Assembly: GCA_002386405.1 (NCBI GenBank)
Contig: DGIP01000261.1
Coordinates: 1,321 to 20,819 of the forward strand
DNA: 19,499 nt
From: Stenotrophomonas maltophilia
GTDB lineage: Bacteria > Pseudomonadota > Gammaproteobacteria > Xanthomonadales > Xanthomonadaceae
Direction of reading: 5' to 3'
Both the position numbers and the translations under genes were made by a program. Numbering within the stretch: the stretch's first letter is position 1; every line of letters begins with the position of its first letter. The notes under the pieces are model-generated. The model did no database searches, had not been told where the DNA came from, and saw only the letters and a list, made by a program, of their open reading frames with translations. Of this stretch, positions 8,764 through 14,938 are shown piece after piece.

Positions 8764-9238
8764 GCACCTTCGCGATTTTGGGAAGCGGCATGCATGCGAC
8801 CAATCCGACGAAGTCACGCTTCGCGCTGCATCGAGCAGATCGTACTACGCAGCCTTCCATGCTCTTCACCCGATTGTCGCCAGACTACCAGCGTCAAGGC
8901 GCTCCGTCGCGGAAAACGTTGGACGTGTTTCCCACACAGAGATGGTCGAGCGTCTTAAGGAGTGGCGTACGGATCGACTTGGTGTCGATCTTAGTAGCCT
9001 CATTCCGCTGAAGAAGCGGATGGTGCAGTTGTTGGAAGTAGCAAGGGCTGCTCGAATTCAGGCCGACTACAGGCTCAATGAGCAAGTGAGCCTTCCTGAA
9101 CTTGAAGAGCAGATTCGTCGCGTCCGATGCATCATCGATGCGGCGCTGAAAATTTCCAATGAAATATCCAGGCGCAGGAAGTCCGTATTTCGACCCGGTG
9201 ATGTGCGTAGTCAGCTGCCTCAGGAGCGCCATCCCTGA
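8747..9238 (+). CDS. HEPN-domain protein, possible RNase toxin or nucleotide-binding effector
   Basis: 163 residues from GTG 8747, which overlaps the preceding gene by 17 bases in another frame. The sequence shows the signature of the HEPN/UPF0332-type four-helix bundle: ASSRSYYAAFHAL at residues 28-40 (R31, then H38 after six residues, fitting the loose Rx4-6H pattern of HEPN RNases) and ARIQADYRL at 102-110, matching the R..ADY helix of the family. The usual catalytic RNxxxH of HepT-type toxins is not present at the second site, so nuclease activity is uncertain. The C-terminal tail after about residue 135 is basic. HEPN proteins often act as toxins or defence effectors with a coupled partner. 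No MNT nucleotidyltransferase is beside it; the partner is the TPR-like protein instead. Confidence 0.8.
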   Translation: MPITPEHLRDFGKRHACDQSDEVTLRAASSRSYYAAFHALHPIVARLPASRRSVAENVGRVSHTEMVERLKEWRTDRLGVDLSSLIPLKKRMVQLLEVARAARIQADYRLNEQVSLPELEEQIRRVRCIIDAALKISNEISRRRKSVFRPGDVRSQLPQERHP

Positions 9239-9497
9239 TGGGGTACGAGGCGAGACGTGCTTGACGACGGGGAAAAGCCTGTTCGTACGGGGAGTAGTTC
9301 CACATAGTTGTAGAAGGCAAAGAGCTGGCGGTGACTGCATGGTCGATTTTTCAGGCGACATCCGCTGAGGGCCTGGCTGCTAAACGACAAGTCGGCTCTG
9401 CAATGATTTCCCAGCATGGCTGGGATGCTCCCCCCCCTCCCGTGGTGACATGGAAGGCTTGCTAAGGAGATTGCTGCGTCATTGCGTTGCGGTATCG
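9239..9497. other. Gene-free stretch behind the HEPN gene
   Basis: No credible coding frame on either strand. Visible structure: a 7-bp perfect hairpin TCCCAGC-ATG-GCTGGGA (9409-9425) followed by a run of eight C residues (9430-9437). No transposase remnant, tRNA fragment or direct repeat of the left border was found. Confidence 0.5.
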
Positions 9498-9522
9498 AAA
9501 AAGGCCCGTTTCGGGCCTTTTT
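9498..9522. terminator. Bidirectional intrinsic terminator
   Basis: AAAAAGGCCCG (9498-9508) / CGGGCCTTTTT (9512-9522) is a perfect 11-bp palindrome around TTT, giving a T-tract on both strands. It can end the rightward TPR-HEPN transcript and the leftward orphan gene that stops at 9539. Confidence 0.85.
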
Positions 9523-9538
9523 CGTTGGTGTGTTGGCG

Positions 9539-10012
9539 TTAGTGCGTGGTTGGAGGGGGGCTGTTGTCTGCTTCTATTGGAGCGAGGGGTTCTTCGTCGA
9601 TGTCCACGATGGCGATCAGTCCTAGAAGGTTTTTGATCGGCATGTCCTCAACCGTGCCAGGGCAGCGTTCCAGCACATCGATCAGCTCCAGCAGTTCGAT
9701 GATCCTCAGATCGTAGATGCGAAACAGCTTGCGTATGGCACGGAACAGGTCGTGTCGAGAGGGATCGTGTTCGCCGATCATGCGTTTGACGAAGTTGCCC
9801 GCGTCCGGGGAGCTTCCGCAGCGGGTCTCAGCGAGGGCCTGCATGATCTCGCCGATGGTCAGCGAATCCAGCGGTCGGGTGGTGGCGGCCAGGCGTTCTT
9901 CGAGTTCGACCCAGGCCGAACTGTTCCATTCCAGCGAGTCGGAGATATCGCCGAAATAGTGGGCGAGGCGGACGGTGACGCGGGTGGGAGCTGCCAGGGA
10001 GTCATTGGGCAT
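9539..10012 (-). CDS. Uncharacterised 157-residue helical protein
   Basis: Not recognised. ATG at 10012 is chosen because GAGGA lies at ideal spacing upstream; the frame stays open to 10213, but that extension is Arg/His/Ser-rich and lacks a ribosome-binding site. Residues about 5-100 contain the segment RVTVRLAHYFGDISDSLEW and amphipathic helices (LTIGEIMQALAETR, FVKRMIGEHDPSRHDLFRAI). Residues about 105-140 include IIELLELIDVL and NLLGLIAIVDI, and the tail is acidic and Pro-rich. No signal peptide or clear membrane span. It stands alone on the minus strand between the bidirectional terminator and a GNAT gene. An upstream short ORF ends 12 bases before its start, overlapping its ribosome-binding site, so translation may be coupled. 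Confidence 0.75.
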   Translation of the reverse strand: MPNDSLAAPTRVTVRLAHYFGDISDSLEWNSSAWVELEERLAATTRPLDSLTIGEIMQALAETRCGSSPDAGNFVKRMIGEHDPSRHDLFRAIRKLFRIYDLRIIELLELIDVLERCPGTVEDMPIKNLLGLIAIVDIDEEPLAPIEADNSPPPTTH

Positions 10013-10242
10013 TGCGGAATTCCTCAGTAGAAGTGAGATCCACCGCCCTGCGAAATGCCGATGGGCGCTGGTGCGCCTTTGGCTCGGAACGCCAATTCCG
10101 GTCGCCGAATGTGCGGCGACGGAGGGATCCTGTGTGCGATCAACATTCCCGTCAATGGCTGGGGCGACGAACTGTGCGGTAGAGGGGTTTTCCTTGATAA
10201 AACCGTGCCGCACGACGCGCTTGGTCTGTGCGCTGGGTGCAT
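10013..10242 (-). other. Structured leader with a possible upstream ORF for the 157-residue gene
   Basis: Together with 10243-10328 this is a 316-base gap. On the minus strand a 72-codon ORF ends with SQGGGSHFY and a TGA (10026-10024) that overlaps the GAGGA ribosome-binding site of the downstream gene. The same DNA folds into a hairpin GTCGCCG/CGGCGAC near 10108-10128 and one with GGCGC/GCGCC arms near 10064-10077. The upstream ORF may be a coupling or leader peptide, or just an open frame in GC-rich DNA; its start codon cannot be fixed. The remainder to 10328 must hold the divergent GNAT promoter, but I see no convincing -35/-10 pair. Confidence 0.35.
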
Positions 10243-10328
10243 TCTGTGTGGGGGCTCTGCGCCGGGTGCGCCGCGCCAGCTACCATGCAGATGTCAGTTT
10301 CAAACCGGTTTTCAGGGAGGACACCCAA

Positions 10329-10790
10329 ATGGCGGTACGGCGACTACGGGCCACAGATCTGGAGCAGGCCAGTGCGGTTTGCATGGCCTCCTTCATGGAA
10401 GCGGTGGCGCCGTCGCTGTCGCCGCTGGGGATTGAGACGTTTACCGGCATCGTGTCGATGAACGGGTTCGCCGACCGCATGTCCGACGACAACGACATGT
10501 TTGTCTTCGAGAGCGCCGGGCGGGTCATCGGGGTGGCCGAGCTGATGGGCGGCCAGCACGTGGCGACGCTGTTCGTGGCGCCGGGTTGGCAGGGGCAGGG
10601 GGTTGGGCGGGCGCTGATGACGGCGCTGCTGGAGTGCGCGCGGGGCGAGGTCGTTACGGTGCGGGCCTCGTTGAGCTCGGTGCCGGCCTACGAGCGGTAC
10701 GGGTTCCGGGTGTCGGGCGAGGTGGGGGAGTACCTGGGGCTGGTGTATCAGCCGATGGAGCGCGTGCTTGGAGAGGGGCAAGCGGACTAA
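10329..10790 (+). CDS. GNAT-family N-acetyltransferase
   Basis: 153 residues from ATG 10329, preceded by GGGAGGA. It transfers an acetyl group from acetyl-CoA to an unidentified small molecule or protein amine. The acetyl-CoA pyrophosphate-binding motif A is clear: LFVAPGWQGQGVGRALM at about residues 81-97, matching the V-x-P-x-x-Q-G-x-G-x-G/A core. The C-terminal VPAYERYGFRVSGE is motif B. The N-terminal MAVRRLRATDLEQASAV is the usual beta1-alpha1 start. The frame is open back to 9975, but that part is not family-like. It is monocistronic: divergent to the 157-residue gene and 128 bases before the HWE kinase. Confidence 0.9.
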   Translation: MAVRRLRATDLEQASAVCMASFMEAVAPSLSPLGIETFTGIVSMNGFADRMSDDNDMFVFESAGRVIGVAELMGGQHVATLFVAPGWQGQGVGRALMTALLECARGEVVTVRASLSSVPAYERYGFRVSGEVGEYLGLVYQPMERVLGEGQAD

Positions 10791-10856
10791 CAGTCCGCTT
10801 CTACCCCCGCCGGCAGGTACCGTCGGCATGTGCCTCTGGCGTGTTACAAAGCGCAA

Positions 10857-10876
10857 ACGTGATCCCACTTTCACGT
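10857..10876. promoter_or_regulatory. Inverted repeat upstream of the HWE kinase
   Basis: ACGTGA (10857-10862) and TCACGT (10871-10876) are perfect inverse complements around TCCCACTT, about 45 bases before the kinase start. Its position suits an operator. The binding protein is unknown and chance occurrence is possible. Confidence 0.3.
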
Positions 10877-10918
10877 CGTGGCTCCTATGCTTCGTCCAAA
10901 TGAACAGGGCTCTATCCC

Positions 10919-11926
10919 GTGCTGCAGGATCAGGAAGACGACAGCGCCAAATGGCGGATCTACGAAGCCCTCCTGCAGGCAACCCCGGATCTGTCCTACG
11001 TCTTTGACCTGCAGCATCGCTTCATCTACGCCAACAAGGCGCTGCTGAACATGTGGGGCATGACCTGGGATGAGGCGATGGGCAAGACCTGCCTGGAGAT
11101 CGGCTACGAGCCGTGGCATGCGGCAATGCACGATGCAGAAATCGACCGCGTGATTGCCACCAAGCAGCCCATCCGCGGGGATGTGCCGTTTCCGCACGCT
11201 ACCGAGGGCGTGCGCATCTACGATTACATTTTCACCCCGGTGATAGGCCCCGATGGCGAAGTGGAGGCCATTGCCGGCAGCACCCGCGATGTGACCGAGC
11301 GCAAGCGCCACGAGCAGCACCTGCAGCTGCTCATCAACGAGCTCAACCACCGGGTCAAGAACTCGCTGGCCATGGTGCAGTCCATCACTCGCCAGACCTT
11401 CCGCAATGCCCAGAGCATTGTCGATGCCGGCGAGAAGATAGAAGAGCGCCTGCTGGCGCTGGCCGGTGCGCACGATGTGCTGACCCGCGAAAACTGGCAC
11501 AGCGCCGACATCCACGATCTGGTGCAGGCCACGGCCGATCTGCACGGCGAAGGCGGGCGGCGCTTCGATATCCAGGGCGAGCCCTGCCGGCTCGATCCCC
11601 GCCGTGCCCTGGCGCTGGCGATGGCGCTGCATGAGCTGGGCACCAACGCCGTCAAGCATGGTGCGCTTTCGGGGCCTGAGGGCCGCGTGCGCGTGGCGTG
11701 GGGGCAACGCCAGATCGATGGAGAGGACCTGATCGAACTGGAGTGGCAGGAGCGCGATGGCCCGCCGGTGCAGCCGCCGGCGCAACGCGGGTTCGGCTCG
11801 CGGTTGCTCGAACGCGGCCTCAAGCACGATCTTGGCGGTGATGTGGAGCTGACGTTCGAGCCGGAAGGCCTGCGGTATCGGGTATCGATACCGCACGGCG
11901 ATGACGCGGTCCAGGTGCACCCGTGA
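10919..11926 (+). CDS. PAS-domain HWE-family sensor histidine kinase, soluble
   Basis: 335 residues from GTG 10919; an in-frame stop at 10901 rules out a longer protein. Residues about 12-128 are a PAS domain (PDLSYVFDLQHRFIYANKALL ... GSTRDVTERKR), the likely signal sensor. It has no membrane segment, so the signal is cytosolic. The HWE/HisKA_2 phosphoacceptor is His144 in NELNHRVKNSLAMVQSI. The HWE-type ATPase has the N-box HELGTNAVKHGAL with His238, Glu239 and Asn243, the W-x-E signature at Trp276-Glu278, and GFGSRLLERGL as G-box. The response regulator gene overlaps its stop by four bases (GTGA), so the two are a cognate pair. HWE kinases are often light or stress sensors; the PAS lacks an obvious flavin cysteine motif, so the signal is unknown. 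Confidence 0.92.
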   Translation: MLQDQEDDSAKWRIYEALLQATPDLSYVFDLQHRFIYANKALLNMWGMTWDEAMGKTCLEIGYEPWHAAMHDAEIDRVIATKQPIRGDVPFPHATEGVRIYDYIFTPVIGPDGEVEAIAGSTRDVTERKRHEQHLQLLINELNHRVKNSLAMVQSITRQTFRNAQSIVDAGEKIEERLLALAGAHDVLTRENWHSADIHDLVQATADLHGEGGRRFDIQGEPCRLDPRRALALAMALHELGTNAVKHGALSGPEGRVRVAWGQRQIDGEDLIELEWQERDGPPVQPPAQRGFGSRLLERGLKHDLGGDVELTFEPEGLRYRVSIPHGDDAVQVHP

Positions 11927-12318
11927 GCCCGCGCGTCCTGGTCGTCGAAGACGAATCGCTCATCGCGATGCTTGTCGAGGACGGGCTGGAGACGCTGGGC
12001 TACGAAGTGGTGGGGCCGGTGGGCACCGTCGATGCGGCGCTACGGCTGGTGGAGCAGACGCCGTTCGACCTGGCGCTGCTTGACATCAACCTGGGCGGGA
12101 AGCAGTCGTTCCCGATCGCCGAGGCGCTGGAAGCGCGCGGCATTCCGTATGTGTTCCTGACCGGCTATGACAGATCCAGCCTTCCGCTTGCATTCCAGCA
12201 TCGCTTCGGGTTGCAGAAGCCGTTCCGGATGTCAGCCTTGCAACAGGCGCTGGAAAAACTGCAGCGAAGCGAGCGTGGCGGCAAAGCGCCTGCCCATCGT
12301 CCTGCGTTGGGCCACTGA
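11923..12318 (+). CDS. Receiver-only response regulator
   Basis: 131 residues starting at GTG 11923, overlapping the kinase stop in GTGA. It has the complete receiver active site: acidic Glu9/Asp10 (VVEDES), phosphoacceptor Asp54 (LLDINLGGK), Thr80 (VFLTGY) and Lys99 (LQKPF). The protein ends about 30 residues after the lysine with a basic tail, so there is no DNA-binding or enzymatic output domain. It must act by protein contact, as a phosphate sink or phosphorelay intermediate, or by inhibiting the kinase. No histidine phosphotransferase is encoded nearby. Confidence 0.93.
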   Translation: MSPRVLVVEDESLIAMLVEDGLETLGYEVVGPVGTVDAALRLVEQTPFDLALLDINLGGKQSFPIAEALEARGIPYVFLTGYDRSSLPLAFQHRFGLQKPFRMSALQQALEKLQRSERGGKAPAHRPALGH

Positions 12319-12336
12319 TTCCGCTGCCAGGCGCAG

Positions 12337-12468
12337 TCAGGTAATGGCGCGAATCACTTCTTCAATCAGCACGACGTAGCAGGCTACGAAGTAGACCTTG
12401 AGCAGGGCGGGATGCTGCTTGGTGACGAATGCGCGCATGGCTGGACGGCCGTAGTGGGACGTCAGCAT
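12337..12468 (-). CDS. Possible 43-residue membrane peptide
   Basis: An ATG-started frame on the minus strand encodes MLTSHYGRPAMRAFVTKQHP, followed by ALLKVYFVACYVVLIEEVIR and AIT. The central 18-20 residues are hydrophobic enough for one membrane helix, preceded by a basic segment. Translation from the internal Met11 is equally possible. There is no convincing ribosome-binding site. It lies tail-to-tail with the receiver gene in a 432-base gap that otherwise shows no gene. A family was not recognised; it may be spurious. Confidence 0.3.
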   Translation of the reverse strand: MLTSHYGRPAMRAFVTKQHPALLKVYFVACYVVLIEEVIRAIT

Positions 12469-12750
12469 TGTGACCAAACGGTGAAATTGAGGCAATGGTC
12501 ACACATTCATTGCTGTGATGAGAGACTCCGTGAGGGAGCTTGTAAATCAACCACTTGCGCGGGCGGGCTCGGAAATGGGCACTACCGCTCGTCGGAAAAT
12601 CCCTACAAGAGTCACTGAATACGTCGCCATCGCGTTCACATTCGGCACGGGATTTCACACCGCTCACGCGCCCCATTCACTGTTGCGGCACGCGCCAATC
12701 GCTAGCGTGGAGTCCTGTCAGTCAACCCGCATTCCGGGCAAAGGAACAAC
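12469..12750. other. Gene-free stretch upstream of the DUF1328 gene
   Basis: No gene is visible. It contains inverted-repeat elements TGTGACC (12469-12475) / GGTCACA (12497-12503) and a following TGTGA (12514-12518). These half-sites resemble CRP/Clp TGTGA boxes, but the spacing does not fit the TGTGA-N6-TCACA site. The promoter for the downstream small gene must lie here; I could not pick one. Confidence 0.4.
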
Positions 12751-12924
12751 ATGATCAAGTGGGCCATCATCTTCGCCATCATCGGTCTCATCGCCGGCGC
12801 ACTCGGCTTTGCCGGCATCGGCGGCGCCGCCATTGGCGTGGCCAAGTTCCTGTTCTGGGCCGGCATCATCATCGCCGTCATCCTGTTCCTGCTGGGCATG
12901 ACGGTCGCCAAGAAAGTGACCTGA
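12751..12924 (+). CDS. DUF1328 small membrane protein (YtjA-like)
   Basis: 57 residues; AAAGGA (12740-12745) precedes ATG 12751. The sequence begins MIKWAIIFAIIGLIAGALGF, continues AGIGGAAIGVAKFLFW and ends in a second hydrophobic stretch plus a basic tail MTVAKKVT. This matches DUF1328: two short transmembrane helices, Gly/Ala-rich turn, start M-[LI]-[KR]-W-A. Inner-membrane location is expected. Function is unknown; relatives are often induced under envelope or general stress. The gene is monocistronic and ends before a strong bidirectional terminator. Confidence 0.9.
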   Translation: MIKWAIIFAIIGLIAGALGFAGIGGAAIGVAKFLFWAGIIIAVILFLLGMTVAKKVT

Positions 12925-12953
12925 CCCCAGGGACGTACCGTGTAATACCGCCG

Positions 12954-12986
12954 AAAAAGCCTGCGCAGCGATGCGCAGGCTTTTTT
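12954..12986. terminator. Bidirectional intrinsic terminator
   Basis: AAAAAGCCTGCGCA (12954-12967) pairs perfectly with TGCGCAGGCTTTTT (12972-12985) around the loop GCGA, with T-tracts on both strands. It ends the DUF1328 transcript from the left and the hicAB transcript from the right. Confidence 0.9.
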
Positions 12987-13003
12987 GGTTCCGGGTTGCG
13001 GGC

Positions 13004-13261
13004 TCAGCCCAGGGTGGAGAGGTCGATATCCACCAGCATCCAGAAGCCCCCCTGGTACTGCGGCTGTGCCAGGTAGGTGGAGGCTGGGGAGGGCAGCGGC
13101 GGCGCGGTGGTCTCGCCGTGATACATCAGCGCAACCGCTTCCTGGATCATGCCCGCCAGCGATTCAACCTCGTCCGCAGCGGAGTGCACGCCCGGAAGGT
13201 CTGGTACGACAGCGCCATACGCGCTGTCCTGGTACTGGTGAACGTAGACGGGGTAAAGCAT
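13004..13261 (-). CDS. hicB: HicB-family antitoxin, short form without the C-terminal DNA-binding domain
   Basis: 85 residues from ATG 13261. The N-terminal half is the HicB partial RNase H-like fold that masks HicA: MLYPVYVHQYQDSAYGAVVP, then DLPGVHSAADEVESLAGMIQEAV. The end YQGGFWMLVDIDLSTLG corresponds to the strand that in longer HicB proteins leads into a ribbon-helix-helix or HTH DNA-binding domain, but here a stop follows and the terminator begins within 20 bases. The module may thus lack HicB-driven autorepression. GGAG six bases before the ATG supports this start; an in-frame GTG at 13273 is an alternative. hicA lies upstream, with its TGA overlapping this ATG as TGATG. Confidence 0.88.
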   Translation of the reverse strand: MLYPVYVHQYQDSAYGAVVPDLPGVHSAADEVESLAGMIQEAVALMYHGETTAPPLPSPASTYLAQPQYQGGFWMLVDIDLSTLG

Positions 13262-13440
13262 CAGGTTCTCCACCCGGCCTGGCGAAGAATGCTGTTGACG
13301 GTCCCCGGCGGAAGGCCGTTCTTCGCATGCGGAAGGATCACGGTCGTCTTTCCCATGCGCAGCCTGTGGTGGCTGCCGCGGACGGACATGATGTCAAAGC
13401 CGGCGGCCTGCAGGAGTCTGATGAGTTCTTGGCTGTCCAT
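13261..13440 (-). CDS. hicA: HicA-family mRNA interferase toxin
   Basis: 59 residues from ATG 13440. HicA is a small double-stranded-RNA-binding-fold RNase that cleaves mRNA when free of HicB. The sequence shows LIRLLQAAGFDIMSVRGSHH with the catalytic histidine of the family at His24 (G-S-H), then RLRMGKTTVILPHAKNGLPP and GTVNSILRQAGW, the conserved HPK-like and helix-2 regions. Length is typical for HicA. The start codon lies directly after TAGGCGG, a weak and tight ribosome-binding site. The open frame extends upstream to 13797, but that is antisense to the neighbouring gene. The toxin looks intact. Confidence 0.9.
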   Translation of the reverse strand: MDSQELIRLLQAAGFDIMSVRGSHHRLRMGKTTVILPHAKNGLPPGTVNSILRQAGWRT

Positions 13441-13517
13441 CCGCCTAGGAACGCATGCCGGAACTGGAGCGTCCATGCAATTTGTTGGAAAGTGCTCTCC
13501 CTGCATGCCGCGGGCGA

Positions 13518-14288
13518 TCACTCGAAGTAGAACGACACCCCCAGCCCAGCCTGCAGATCCGGGCTGTTGCTGTCCAGGCCGAGGTCGAACGAAGCGTCCA
13601 GCTGCACCCGCCGGGCTGCCATCCAGGTCACGCCTGCACCGGCTACCGAGGTGGAAGGTTCGCCATTCGTGTGGGTGAAACCGGCCTCGATGTAGGTGCT
13701 TACTGTGTCGCTTACGGCCAGGCTGAGGCTGGGCGACCAGCTGAACTCGTCCTCGCCCGCGCCGCGCGTGGCATTGGCATACAGCGCGGTGCTCCACTGG
13801 TCGTTGAAGGTGTACTCGTAGCTGGCGCCGAGCTGGTACTGGGTGCCGCCTTCGCTGAAGTCGCGCGAGCCGGTGTCGAAGCTGGTGCTGGCCAACAGCG
13901 CGACGGCGTGTTTTTCGGATTCGAGGGGAAGCGCGAACTTCAGCGCAAGACCGCTGTCGCCTGCACCCCGCGTGGTGGTCGAGGGTGCGTTGCGCGGCGC
14001 TTCGCGCAGGCGGTTCCAGGGGCTGCCGAAGGCCTGCAGTTCCAGGTTGGCGCCCAGGCCCACGCGCAGCAGCAGGTCGGTGCCGTACTGGGTGGTGCGT
14101 GTGCCGTCGTCATCGCGGTCGCGTTCGTAGCTGGGCAGGCCCAGTTCCAGCGCAGCGCTGCCCTGAGGCAGTACCGAGGCCGAAAAGCCCAAACCCGGGC
14201 GGTCGAACGCCGGTGTTTCCGCATCGTCCTGCTGCGCCCACGCGGGCGCGGCCAGTGCCAGCAACATCACCGCCATCACACCACGCAT
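13518..14288 (-). CDS. Outer-membrane transporter-like beta-barrel protein (phenol-MetA-deg type)
   Basis: 256 residues from ATG 14288, preceded by AGGTGTGG. A signal peptide MRGVMAVMLLALAAPAWA ends in an Ala-x-Ala site after residue 18. The mature part has alternating amphipathic strands typical of an outer-membrane barrel (GTDLLLRVGLGANLELQAFG, YQLGASYEYTFNDQWSTALY, VSTYIEAGFTHTNGE) and ends GLGVSFYFE. The overall pattern fits the transporter family annotated as putative MetA pathway of phenol degradation (PF13557). Substrate unknown. The longer frame to 14444 adds a basic stretch before the signal peptide and is not used. It stands between the acidic hypothetical gene and hicA. Confidence 0.82.
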   Translation of the reverse strand: MRGVMAVMLLALAAPAWAQQDDAETPAFDRPGLGFSASVLPQGSAALELGLPSYERDRDDDGTRTTQYGTDLLLRVGLGANLELQAFGSPWNRLREAPRNAPSTTTRGAGDSGLALKFALPLESEKHAVALLASTSFDTGSRDFSEGGTQYQLGASYEYTFNDQWSTALYANATRGAGEDEFSWSPSLSLAVSDTVSTYIEAGFTHTNGEPSTSVAGAGVTWMAARRVQLDASFDLGLDSNSPDLQAGLGVSFYFE

Positions 14289-14358
14289 CGCCACACCTGC
14301 TGTCGGGAAACAGCTGCAGCCTAGCGAGGCGCCGGCAACGCGCCGTGAGGATGTGCTC

Positions 14359-14841
14359 TCACTCTTTTGCGCGGCCTTCGTCCTGGCCAGCGTCCTTTTC
14401 CCGGCGGGTATCGTCGTCGCTGTCATTGCGTCCCTGCCGGGCATGGCGCTGGCCGGGAAGATCGGCCGACAAGGGACGCGAGGGTTCGGCGATCAATGGG
14501 CTGCGGCTTTGCGCATGCACGCGCGGCAGGGGCGTACGCGGATCGGGCAGCACCCAGAAGCCATTGCCCAGTTCCGGGCGGCGTGCCGCCTCGTGGTCCA
14601 GTGCCGCGGCAGGGTGGTCCTCTTCCGGATCGGGCCACTGCAGGCCCTGTCGCCTGCCGCCTTCTTCCTGCTCCTGGTCGTGCGCGCTGTCGTTGTCGTC
14701 CGCAGCGGAAGGCGTCATCGCATCCAACGCGTCGGCGGCTTCCTGCCAGCCCGGCGCATCGGCGCCGACCGCGTCGGTGAGCGGGGTGGGCGATTCAATG
14801 CGGGGTGGGAAGGGCGGTGGAACATCGGAAGGAACTCGCAT
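14359..14841 (-). CDS. Charged, low-complexity hypothetical protein
   Basis: 160 residues from ATG 14841; no family recognised. The N-terminal third is Pro/Ala/Asp-rich, the middle is strongly acidic (DDNDSAHDQEQEE), a more ordered patch follows (LGNGFWVLPDPRTPLPRVHA) and the C-terminus is a hydrophilic D/R/E/K tail. It is probably cytosolic and partly disordered. The opposite strand is also open here but gives implausible hydrophobic translations, while this strand shows normal GC-rich third-position use. It is 97 bases behind the 140-residue gene and may share its operon. The ribosome-binding site is weak, so the start is uncertain. Confidence 0.6.
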   Translation of the reverse strand: MRVPSDVPPPFPPRIESPTPLTDAVGADAPGWQEAADALDAMTPSAADDNDSAHDQEQEEGGRRQGLQWPDPEEDHPAAALDHEAARRPELGNGFWVLPDPRTPLPRVHAQSRSPLIAEPSRPLSADLPGQRHARQGRNDSDDDTRREKDAGQDEGRAKE

Positions 14842-14938
14842 GGGCAGTGCGTCCGCTGCGCTGGAAGGAAGGGCGGACAGTGATCCTGCCGGCCCCGCTT
14901 TTCAACGCAACAAGTCGCAAACTGCCCGACTGCACGGA

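Noticed and set aside
9430..9437. Run of eight C residues as a phase-variation tract
   Set aside because: It lies in a gene-free stretch without an identifiable promoter or reading frame to switch.
12469..12518. TGTGA/TCACA boxes as a Clp (CRP-like) site
   Set aside because: Spacing and orientation do not match TGTGA-N6-TCACA.
14353..14883. Plus-strand ORF of 176 residues with hydrophobic stretches
   Set aside because: Hydrophobicity is the antisense image of D/E/R/K-rich codons on the minus strand, where normal codon use is seen.
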